Source: an uncultured Clostridia bacterium (lineage in GTDB: Bacteria > Bacillota > Clostridia > Lachnospirales > Lachnospiraceae). From it: DNA of 6,891 nucleotides. The translations under genes and the position numbers were made by a program. The notes under the pieces are model-generated. The model did not search any database and was not told where the DNA came from. It worked only from the letters and a program-made list of their open reading frames with translations. The stretch is from contig CAMORF010000122.1 of assembly GCA_946623485.1 (NCBI GenBank), positions 1 through 6,891 on the forward strand. The letters are read 5' to 3'. Below are positions 1 to 5,605 of the stretch, one piece after another; position 1 is the stretch's first letter; each line of letters starts with the position of its first letter.

Positions 1-109
1 CCTGATGCGGAGACGAACCTATCCCTTTCGCTCCCAACAATGACGTACAAATTACACTCGGCTATGATATTCGGATCGCTCCCGGCTATAACGTTCGAAT
101 CGCTCTCGG
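1..109. other. Ligase downstream region, no gene seen
   Basis: Apart from the decayed 24-bp repeats, nothing is recognisable here. No hairpin with a U-tract is visible on the transcribed strand, so the operon may continue beyond the window, where a carrier protein gene could lie. Plus-strand frames here are antisense to the ligase and its repeats. Confidence 0.5.
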
Positions 110-130
110 CTATGACATATGGATCGCTCC
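35..130 (-). repeat. 24-bp tandem repeat of the ligase 3' end
   Basis: Three units of exactly 24 bp lie at 59-82, 83-106 and 107-130, with a decayed fourth at 35-58. The unit at 107-130 contains the ligase's last codons and TAG stop. The next two copies keep an in-frame TAG at the same place, so the gene ends with a series of spare stops 24 bp apart. A related TCGCTCC end also appears near 28-34. Confidence 0.85.
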
Positions 131-1792
131 GTTGCTCCGCAGCTCCCGCCGCAGGATTTTTCCATTGTAGGTACGGGGGATCGCATCGATTACTTCAATT
201 GTCCTTGGCATCCGATTGTCATCGATATGTTTTTTCAGGTATGCGAAGACCTCATCCTCACGGTATGCCTCCCTGTCCCGGGGAACCACAAACAGCCTGG
301 GAACCTGGCCCGCAAGTTCATCCGCTTCAGGGATACATGCACAATCGGCAATCAGGTCACAGCCCTTTGCCGCTTCCTCAATCTCTTCCGGCGAAATCTT
401 GATCCCTTTATAAACAATCACGTCATCCTGCCTTCCGAGGACGTAGATGCATCTATCTTCATCGATGTATGCGACATCAGCCGTCAGGACATACCCATTT
501 TGCAGCGTCTCCGCGCTCAGCTCCGGCTCCTTCCAGTAGCCCGACATGTTCATCGGACCCGCACTGGCAAGCCTGCCCGTATGCGCAGCGTCCGACTGCA
601 TGGGATGCCCGCTTTCATCGAGTACCGCAAACCTCGCATTCGGCACAGGCCGTCCTATGCATCCCGGCTTTTCCATACCGCTGCTGAATTCCAGGCAGCA
701 TGTCCTGCCGGATTCAGATGACCCGTAGAAATTATACAGGCGGGAGTTCGGGAAGCACGCCCGGAGCATCGACTTGGTTGCCTCCGGCAGGAACGCCGTC
801 CCCACTTCCACATACCGGATCCCCGGCGCGATTTCCTTCAGCTTCCGCGCGGAGGTATTGATGAGCATCTGCGCCGCGCTGGGAGAAAGGTCTATTGCAT
901 TTGCCCCATACTTCTGCATCATATCCAGAAGGACTCGGGGAAATGTGATTCCGTTCGCGATGAGCGCGCAGCTCCCGTTCAGCAGGTGCGCGTATACCGT
1001 CCTGATTCCGTGGGCATGATTGACCGGAAGCGGGATCATCTCCACCGCATCCGCCTCCATCCTTACGCCATCGATGATATTCTGCGCATTCGCCACATTG
1101 GCCCTGCCCGTCATGACTGCGCCCTTTGTTTTCCCGGTTGTCCCGGTCGAGAACATGATTTCGGCAATTGCCTCGCTGTCCAGCCTCCGGACCACAGCGT
1201 CCCAGTCATCCGCAGTCCCTTCCAGCCGTTCCCCGCATAGCGCAGGCTCCTTCGCAGCTTCTGCGGACTGTTCCCTGTATGCCCCAGGCTCCTTCGCAGT
1301 TTCTGCTGACTGTCCTCCGTATGGTATCGGAACCTTCCCGGTTTCTTCCGCCGCGCCCTGCTGTGCAGCTTCTGCAAGCTTATCGTTCACAATCGCGTTG
1401 AATTCTTTCTCCACCAGATGCGTCTTTACAGCGATGGAAAGCGCAACCGCCCGGTTCGTCAGGAGCAGCACCGGCTCTGTCTGGCGGAGAATCTCTTCCA
1501 GCCGCCCCACCGCAACCTTCCGCTCTACGCCGACAAAAATCGCGCCTGCCAGCTGGCACGCCAGGTTCACCGCCACAAATGTCACATCCTGCGTACACTC
1601 CATCACAACCCGGCTGCCGTTTCCGGCGCCAAGCTCCTGCAGCACTGCCGCGCAGGCACAGATCCGATCCCACAGCTGCCGATAACACACCGGACCATTC
1701 CTGTCAACCAGCGCATACGCTTCCGGCCTGCTGCCTGCATGCAGAAAAACCGCTTCTGCAATTGTCCCAGCCTGATTTCTGATTTCCGGCAT
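110..1792 (-). CDS. AMP-forming acyl ligase (adenylate-forming enzyme)
   Basis: This 560-residue ANL-superfamily enzyme activates a carboxylic acid with ATP to an acyl-AMP, then loads it onto a thiol acceptor (CoA or a carrier protein). Motifs in order: the P-loop FSTGTTGKTKG (214-224); PLPVNHAHG (254-262); YNFYGSSESG (353-362); TADVAYID (437-444, Asp439); GRQDD (453-457, Arg454); YKGIKISPEEIE (461-472); and PRTYNGKILRREL with the catalytic Lys545. The core is complete. The NHAHG motif resembles the PLFH-type motif of acyl- or aryl-CoA synthetases; I see no aspartate there to hold an amino group as in DltA, so a non-amino acid is inferred. Residues about 140-196 are a repeat-derived insertion before the P-loop. 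Its place after MBOAT and SGNH genes suggests it supplies the group they transfer. No carrier gene is seen in the window. Confidence 0.92.
   Translation of the reverse strand: MPEIRNQAGTIAEAVFLHAGSRPEAYALVDRNGPVCYRQLWDRICACAAVLQELGAGNGSRVVMECTQDVTFVAVNLACQLAGAIFVGVERKVAVGRLEEILRQTEPVLLLTNRAVALSIAVKTHLVEKEFNAIVNDKLAEAAQQGAAEETGKVPIPYGGQSAETAKEPGAYREQSAEAAKEPALCGERLEGTADDWDAVVRRLDSEAIAEIMFSTGTTGKTKGAVMTGRANVANAQNIIDGVRMEADAVEMIPLPVNHAHGIRTVYAHLLNGSCALIANGITFPRVLLDMMQKYGANAIDLSPSAAQMLINTSARKLKEIAPGIRYVEVGTAFLPEATKSMLRACFPNSRLYNFYGSSESGRTCCLEFSSGMEKPGCIGRPVPNARFAVLDESGHPMQSDAAHTGRLASAGPMNMSGYWKEPELSAETLQNGYVLTADVAYIDEDRCIYVLGRQDDVIVYKGIKISPEEIEEAAKGCDLIADCACIPEADELAGQVPRLFVVPRDREAYREDEVFAYLKKHIDDNRMPRTIEVIDAIPRTYNGKILRRELRSNGAIHMS
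1202..1369 (-). repeat. 42-bp in-frame tandem repeat inside the ligase
   Basis: Two well-matched 42-bp units (1244-1285 and 1286-1327) encode GAYREQSAEAAKEP and IPYGGQSAETAKEP. Decayed units flank them at 1202-1243 and 1328-1369. The array inserts about 50 residues just before the P-loop, in a region that varies between family members and is probably a surface loop. Removing it would leave a normal-length enzyme of about 510 residues, so function is probably kept. Confidence 0.85.
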
Positions 1793-1841
1793 TGTATGTT
1801 TCCTCCTGCTTTGCAATCAGAGCCCCAATGATCCGATGCAT
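1704..1841 (-). other. Mini-ORF 3, overlapping the ligase start
   Basis: The ATG lies one base after mini-ORF 2's stop. It begins MHRIIGALIAKQEET, the diverged third copy. Because TAG has become TAC it does not stop there but runs 30 codons further, out of frame over the ligase start, to a 45-codon total. Its translation could compete with or couple to ligase initiation. Speculative. Confidence 0.2.
1802..1807 (-). promoter_or_regulatory. Ribosome binding site that sets the ligase start
   Basis: AGGAGG on the transcribed strand lies nine bases before the ATG at 1792. It is inherited from the repeat unit and is one of four identical AGGAGG motifs in the array. It rules out the in-frame TTG at 1816, which lies upstream of this site and would put the ribosome binding site inside the protein. 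Confidence 0.8.
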
Positions 1842-1842
1842 C

Positions 1843-1890
1843 CTATGTTTCCTCCTGCAATGCAATCGGATCTCCAATGATCCCATACAT
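1843..1890 (-). other. Mini-ORF 2 in the junction repeat, 15 codons
   Basis: This encodes the same peptide as mini-ORF 1, MYGIIGDPIALQEET, from the second identical copy. Its ATG is five bases after the first mini-ORF's stop. A nearer ATG at 1894, one base after that stop, opens a different 25-codon frame and could compete. Confidence 0.3.
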
Positions 1891-1895
1891 CCATC

Positions 1896-1943
1896 CTATG
1901 TTTCCTCCTGCAATGCAATCGGATCTCCAATGATCCCATACAT
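1896..1943 (-). other. Mini-ORF 1 in the junction repeat, 15 codons
   Basis: The ATG lies one base after the SGNH stop (TAG-G-ATG), with AGGAGG nine bases upstream. It encodes MYGIIGDPIALQEET and then TAG. This is a near copy of the SGNH C-terminal tail placed in a +1 frame with its own start. Ribosomes finishing the SGNH gene could restart here. No proof of translation; it may be only a by-product of duplication. Confidence 0.35.
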
Positions 1944-1944
1944 C

Positions 1945-3318
1945 CTATGTTTCCTCCTGCGCCGGAATCGGGTCTCCAATGATAATATTCTTGATGTAAG
2001 CATCCACCTTCTTCTTCCCCTTCTGTCTGACCTCAAGCCGCAGCTTCGCTTTCGCCGGCAGTTCAGACTCCTGGAAGGTAAAGGTCGTGTCTTCCTGCCA
2101 GTTTGCCAGTTTCACGGCAAACCTCTTCTTACGCGTCAATAGAAGCCGGTATTCCGGTATGACATCGTCATTCTGGAAGCTTCCCATATGCACGGTCACT
2201 GTCCCATCTCCATTGCGCACGGCCACGGCAGTGGCTGCAACGATCCGGTGCACGTCCTTCTTCATCTCGTCGAGGTTTTGATAAAACAGAGAACTGGTAT
2301 CCTCCCCATTCATGGTCATTTTCAAAACATCACAAAAGATCTTCGAGAAAATGACCGAGCCTTCTCCATTCAGATGCTGCCGGTCTGAAAAAACCGAATC
2401 AGGGAAGGTTTCCTCACGCCCCTTCCAATAACTGAAATTCAGGTACGGGCATCCGGTTTCCTTTGCAAACGCCGTGCTGTAATCAATGGAGGCCTGATAA
2501 TTCTGGACCCCGTAGATCTCCGACAGGGAAGAAGGAAGCGTAACCCAGATCACCTGGATGCCCTTCTCCCGGCACATCTCATACATCTTCAGCATGTAGC
2601 TTCTTTCCCGCTCATCCAGAAGCTCCTCGGAAAATACATTATCCGGCTTCGTGTCCAGAGTGCCCTGCTTCGGTGTCCTGGTATACCAGCAAAACCCGTT
2701 TTTCCGATAGGTGCGCTCCGACTCATCCACCCAGTTTCCTTCCACAACCGCCTTTCTCGCCCTGTAATTGTCAATCAGCTGGCTGGTTCCCCAGACCTGC
2801 CCGCCAAACCGGTACAAAGAAAGCAGGTTCATATACATGTACGGCCTGAAGCAGTGGATCGCGTAGTCCAGCTTATCCATCATCGGCAGGCAGTCCGCCG
2901 CCAGAAGGCTGCCCCGCTCAACCGAACGGTCCGTCTTCTTCAGAAATTTCAGCCACGGCAGCTCCATCACTACATATTTCGGAGTAAAATTCCGCAGAAG
3001 ATCCCGGAGCATGTAATAGGTACCGTCACACTGGCCGCTGGCAGTGGCACAGTCAATCACCTCCCCGATCCCAAGCTCCCCGGAAATGATATCCGGATTG
3101 CACGCATGGTAGACCTGGGACGCGCCAACCACAATCATGCCAACGTCCGCGTTCTCAGCCTTCAGCTTCTTGATGTCATAATTATAATAATCGGCGTTCC
3201 TGACTGCATCAAAGCTCCATCGGGCCGCATATTCCGCGCAAAGCACAACCGCAATGATGATCGCCAGACCAATCACCCTGTATAAATATTTCTTCCGGCC
3301 ACGATCAGAACTGTGCAT
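1945..3318 (-). CDS. Membrane-anchored SGNH-type protein (DltD/AlgJ-like partner)
   Basis: This 457-residue protein is the likely extracellular partner of the MBOAT, comparable in role to DltD or AlgJ. The start at ATG 3318 is chosen because GGAGGG (3326-3331) precedes it with 7-nt spacing inside the end of the MBOAT gene; a longer frame to 3360 lacks this. A basic N-terminus (GRKKYLYR) and one hydrophobic helix (about 12-30) anchor it with the rest outside. VVGAS at 63-67 supplies the expected nucleophile Ser67. DRQHLNGEG (312, 315) supplies the Asp and His of the triad. Residues about 355-450 form a strand-rich C-terminal extension of unknown role. The last residues, IIIGDPIPAQEET, are the source of the duplicated segment downstream. 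The catalytic fold is inferred from motifs; the substrate is unknown. Confidence 0.87.
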   Translation of the reverse strand: MHSSDRGRKKYLYRVIGLAIIIAVVLCAEYAARWSFDAVRNADYYNYDIKKLKAENADVGMIVVGASQVYHACNPDIISGELGIGEVIDCATASGQCDGTYYMLRDLLRNFTPKYVVMELPWLKFLKKTDRSVERGSLLAADCLPMMDKLDYAIHCFRPYMYMNLLSLYRFGGQVWGTSQLIDNYRARKAVVEGNWVDESERTYRKNGFCWYTRTPKQGTLDTKPDNVFSEELLDERERSYMLKMYEMCREKGIQVIWVTLPSSLSEIYGVQNYQASIDYSTAFAKETGCPYLNFSYWKGREETFPDSVFSDRQHLNGEGSVIFSKIFCDVLKMTMNGEDTSSLFYQNLDEMKKDVHRIVAATAVAVRNGDGTVTVHMGSFQNDDVIPEYRLLLTRKKRFAVKLANWQEDTTFTFQESELPAKAKLRLEVRQKGKKKVDAYIKNIIIGDPIPAQEET

Positions 3319-4888
3319 ACATAAACCCTCCAATCGCCGCGTCTCCATGTCCCCCGCCAACCATCAGCAGGCAGAGCAATACGCCCCATACAACCATCCG
3401 GACCGGCATCGGGATCCGGAACTGCTTCCCGCTCTCCTTCACAAGGTCCACAATAAAAATCGCCAGCGTCCCCGCAAGGATGTATTTCAAAGCCACTGAC
3501 GTGCCTGCCCATGCGGTCGTCAGCACGCCCACTGGAGAGGTGAACAGCAGTCTCCAGTTCGAAGAAAACATCATCCGGATATAATCAATTGCCGCCCCAA
3601 GCGTCGGGCTGCAATAGAAAATCCGAAGCAGGCTCACCAGCAGAACCGTCCGGATGACCTGGAAGATTCTCCAGAAAATGCGCTTGTCATTGATGTGCAG
3701 TTTCGCCTTCAGCCAGTCATACGCCGGCGATGCCTGCATGCTGAACACAATGATCGCAAAGTTCAGCCAGCCCCAGACAACAAAGGTCCAGCTGGCGCCG
3801 TGCCACAGGCCGGTGAGCGTCCACACGAATACCATGGCAAAATAACTGGGCAGAAGCTTTCCCATCCGGGCGCCGAAGCGTTCCCTGGCCATGCGCCCGA
3901 TCTTCTGGGCAGTCTTCCCCATGGATGCCGGATAAAAGACATAATCCGAATACCAGTTTCCAAGAGTGATATGCCAGCGCTTCCAGTAGTTCTGGATGGA
4001 TACCGCGAAATACGGCTGGCGGAAGTTTTCTTCCAGCTCGATCCCCAGCACCTGGCAAAGTCCGCACATGATATTCATGTATCCGGCAAAGTCCGCATAC
4101 AGCTGGATCCCATAGCCAAGGATCGTGAAAAACAGATATACCCCCGGTGTCGCAGACGGATTCGCCAGGATCGTGCTGATGGTCGGCGCAAGCTTATCCG
4201 CGACCAGAAGCTTCTGGCAGTATCCATATACCACCCGGCCAAGCCCCTGCGACATCCGTTCCCAGTCAAAACGGTGGGGCACAAAGAGGGTCTTTCCCAG
4301 CCGGTCAAAACGGCTGAACGGTCCCTGGATAATGTGAGGAAAAAAGGAAACATAGAGCAGAAATTTCAGAGGATTTTTCTCCGCCATGTATTTTTTCCGG
4401 CTCACGTCAATCACATAGCCGGCACAGGTAAATGTGTAGAACGAGATTCCGAGGGGGACAATCATCCGGTCCAGGAAGGTCCGGGCTGTCCCTGCCGTCC
4501 CGGCAGGCAGAATCGGCGCAAACGTATCCAAAAGCATTCCGCTGTATTTCGTCACGATCCAGATTCCGAAGGTCAGGATGCACATCAGGATAAATACACG
4601 TTTTTTCTTCTTCCTGGATGCTTCCCTGCATGCCGCCTTCCCGGCGCGGTCCCCGCACGCGGCAGCCAAAGCCCTGGCACGTTCATTTTCCCGCTCCATC
4701 CACAGAGCCGTCCCAAAAGCAGCCACCGCCGTGACAAGCAAAAATGCCAGCGCGGGATATCCCGCCCTGGTATAAAAAAACAAGCTGAATACAAGCAGCA
4801 GGATCCACTGGATGGATCCCGGCAGCACATAATACAGAATGGTGAGTAGGGTGCAGAACACCACGAACTGCATGGAAGTTATATTCAT
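3305..4888 (-). CDS. MBOAT O-acyltransferase (DltB/AlgI type)
   Basis: This is a multi-pass membrane-bound O-acyltransferase. Relatives (DltB, AlgI) take an acyl group made in the cytoplasm and attach it to an extracellular polymer. From the ATG at 4888 it is 527 residues, slightly long for the family. Motifs in order: a hydrophobic N-terminus with YYVLPGS; a charged cytoplasmic loop at about 64-97; HIIQGPFSR near 185-193; DFAGYMNI near 266; NFRQPYFAVSIQNYWKRWHITL (about 288-309, conserved His306); the catalytic TGLWHG motif (His363); and a family-typical C-terminal FMYAQF. Both conserved histidines are present. The start is uncertain: ATG 4888 and ATG 4873 both lack a good Shine-Dalgarno, and a TTG at 4903 has AAAGG only three bases upstream. 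Its 3' end overlaps the SGNH gene by 14 bp, implying translational coupling and a functional pair. Confidence 0.93.
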   Translation of the reverse strand: MNITSMQFVVFCTLLTILYYVLPGSIQWILLLVFSLFFYTRAGYPALAFLLVTAVAAFGTALWMERENERARALAAACGDRAGKAACREASRKKKKRVFILMCILTFGIWIVTKYSGMLLDTFAPILPAGTAGTARTFLDRMIVPLGISFYTFTCAGYVIDVSRKKYMAEKNPLKFLLYVSFFPHIIQGPFSRFDRLGKTLFVPHRFDWERMSQGLGRVVYGYCQKLLVADKLAPTISTILANPSATPGVYLFFTILGYGIQLYADFAGYMNIMCGLCQVLGIELEENFRQPYFAVSIQNYWKRWHITLGNWYSDYVFYPASMGKTAQKIGRMARERFGARMGKLLPSYFAMVFVWTLTGLWHGASWTFVVWGWLNFAIIVFSMQASPAYDWLKAKLHINDKRIFWRIFQVIRTVLLVSLLRIFYCSPTLGAAIDYIRMMFSSNWRLLFTSPVGVLTTAWAGTSVALKYILAGTLAIFIVDLVKESGKQFRIPMPVRMVVWGVLLCLLMVGGGHGDAAIGGFMYAQF

Positions 4889-4902
4889 AATTGTTACTAT
4901 CA

Positions 4903-4987
4903 AAAACCTTTAATACTTTAAAATCTTTAATACTCTAAAATCTTTAATACTCTAAAATCTTTAATACTCTAAAATCTTTAATACGAA
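4903..4987 (-). repeat. 17-bp AT-rich tandem repeat in the MBOAT leader
   Basis: Five 17-bp units (4903-4919, 4920-4936, 4937-4953, 4954-4970, 4971-4987) lie immediately upstream of the MBOAT start, and the middle three are identical. The transcribed-strand unit is close to TATTAAAGATTTTAGAG. Decayed relatives with AAAGGCTTT cores continue to about 5040. The array lies in a 236-bp gap (4889-5124) much richer in A+T than the surrounding genes. A change in copy number would alter leader length without touching any reading frame. Confidence 0.9.
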
Positions 4988-5052
4988 AGCCTTTAAACCT
5001 AAAGTCTTGAAAACTATACCTTAAAGCCAAAGCCTTTATATGAAGTAAGCGA

Positions 5053-5081
5053 ATTACATAACTGTATTATGGAAAACGCAA
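5053..5081 (-). promoter_or_regulatory. Second, weaker candidate promoter
   Basis: TTGCGT (5081-5076), a 17-nt spacer and TGTAAT (5058-5053) lie on the transcribed strand downstream of the first candidate. The -10 box matches the consensus at five of six positions and the -35 box only at its TTG. In such AT-rich sequence a chance match is plausible. Confidence 0.2.
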
Positions 5082-5093
5082 ATCCCCTTGCAG

Positions 5094-5121
5094 ATTATAT
5101 TGTCAGAATCTCAAAATGCAA
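5094..5121 (-). promoter_or_regulatory. Candidate promoter for the MBOAT-SGNH-ligase group
   Basis: Just past the small membrane gene's stop, the transcribed strand carries TTGCAT (5121-5116), a 16-nt spacer and a perfect TATAAT (5099-5094). The -35 box is weak. A start near 5087 would give a roughly 200-nt AT-rich leader containing the 17-bp array. Transcription could also continue from upstream, since no terminator is visible. Confidence 0.4.
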
Positions 5122-5124
5122 TCA

Positions 5125-5454
5125 TCACATTCCATCCCTGCCGCGCGGCTCCACATGGAAGCCGGTCCTGGAGAATGCGACATTCAGAAGGTCGCACAGG
5201 TATGGAAGGACAAACGCAGAAAAAGCAGCGATCACAGTGTATTTTACCGTTCCCTCCGTGATCGTACGGTGCAGGAGCGCCCTGACCGCATAAGTGAACA
5301 CATGGGAGAGCAGGATGTTAAACACTGCAAAAACCGCGTACCGCACCAGCCAGGTTCCGGACATCGTCACCTCCTCCTTGCGGCGGCGGCTCCAGATGGA
5401 CAGCGAAAGGAACGGAACCAAAAACAGGTTCAGAATACATATGATCACATCCAT
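5125..5454 (-). CDS. Small three-helix membrane protein of unknown function
   Basis: This encodes a 109-residue protein that I do not recognise. The ATG at 5454 is preceded by AAAGGGAG (5462-5469) with 7-nt spacing, which is better supported than the in-frame TTG at 5490 inside the repeat array. Three hydrophobic segments are visible at residues about 2-20, 34-60 and 70-93. A basic SRRRK loop follows the first, suggesting a cytoplasmic loop. The tail HVEPRGRDGM is polar, and two consecutive stops (TGA TGA) end it. Position between an LTA-synthase-like enzyme and an MBOAT acyltransferase suggests an accessory or partner subunit for polymer synthesis or decoration. It is longer than the single-pass DltX protein of dlt operons and not obviously related to it. 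Coding status is well supported by the ribosome binding site and coherent helices; the role is inferred from context only. Confidence 0.75.
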   Translation of the reverse strand: MDVIICILNLFLVPFLSLSIWSRRRKEEVTMSGTWLVRYAVFAVFNILLSHVFTYAVRALLHRTITEGTVKYTVIAAFSAFVLPYLCDLLNVAFSRTGFHVEPRGRDGM

Positions 5455-5469
5455 TTCCGATCTCCCTTT

Positions 5470-5571
5470 CTCGAATCTCTCTTTTCCCAAAATATCCTTT
5501 TCCCTCGAATACCCTTTTGTCCCGGGTATCCTTTTCTCCAGAATATCCTTCTGTCTCGAATATCCTTTTCC
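5470..5571 (-). repeat. 17-bp tandem repeat, six units, upstream of small membrane gene
   Basis: Six consecutive units of exactly 17 bp (5470-5486, 5487-5503, 5504-5520, 5521-5537, 5538-5554, 5555-5571) fill most of the 151-bp gap between the sulfatase stop and the next gene. On the transcribed strand the consensus is close to GGAAAAGGATATTCGAG. Units differ by point changes but not by length. Each carries a purine-rich AAAAGGA core resembling a Shine-Dalgarno. A seventh degenerate unit (5453-5469) carries the actual AAAGGGAG ribosome binding site of the small membrane gene. Confidence 0.88.
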
Positions 5572-5574
5572 TCC

Positions 5575-5592
5575 GAACTTTGATCAAAGTTC
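5575..5592. other. 18-bp perfect palindrome after the sulfatase stop
   Basis: GAACTTTGATCAAAGTTC reads the same on both strands and lies 13 bp beyond the sulfatase stop codon, directly before the 17-bp repeat array. It could be a two-fold symmetric protein site or a short RNA hairpin (7-bp stem with a 4-nt loop). No U-tract follows on the transcribed strand, so it is not a typical intrinsic terminator. A neighbouring 8-bp palindrome, CCCATGGG, lies at 5592-5599. Function is unknown. Confidence 0.45.
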
Positions 5593-5605
5593 CCATGGGT
5601 GTTTG

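Larger units (their letters stand above)
1795..1984 (-). repeat. Four-copy ~49-bp repeat carrying gene end, RBS and ATG
   Basis: Copies start at 1795, 1844, 1897 and 1946 (spacings 49, 53 and 49). The copy at 1946-1984 is the true 3' end of the SGNH gene. The two middle copies are identical over 49 bp, one with an extra 4-bp ATCC. The copy nearest the ligase has diverged and carries the ligase ribosome binding site. Each copy contains GCAGGAGGAAACATA on the transcribed strand. The two middle copies also hold a GGATC-N6-GATCC inverted repeat (1868-1883 and 1921-1936) that could fold in RNA; it is broken in the outer copies. The array fills the whole 152-bp gap between the two genes. Confidence 0.95.

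Noticed and set aside
1020..1685. 221-codon Ser/Ala-rich open frame on the plus strand
   Set aside because: It is antisense to the ligase, and its apparent repeats come from the ligase's own 42-bp array.
110..1792. Naming the ligase dltA
   Set aside because: It has the ANL core, but the motif between the P-loop and A5 looks like acyl-CoA synthetases, and no carrier protein gene is present.
1793..1816. Extended ligase start at TTG 1816
   Set aside because: The extension would translate the AGGAGG itself; the ATG at 1792 sits at proper distance from it.
1795..1984. CRISPR array
   Set aside because: The units are directly adjacent copies without unique spacers and include part of a gene; no cas genes are nearby.
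4488..4510. Short GC-rich inverted repeat (CCTGCCG-TCC-CGGCAGG) as a terminator
   Set aside because: It lies inside the MBOAT coding sequence with no T-tract, so it is probably chance in Gly/Ala codons.
3695..4849. 384-codon open frame on the plus strand
   Set aside because: It lies wholly antisense to the MBOAT gene, whose motifs are unmistakable. The translation is rich in Pro, Arg, His and Gln with no recognisable domain, as expected for a shadow frame.
5318..5596. 92-codon minus-strand frame across the 17-bp array
   Set aside because: No Shine-Dalgarno precedes its ATG, and it overlaps the better-supported membrane protein in another frame. The translation is highly charged low-complexity sequence from the repeat.
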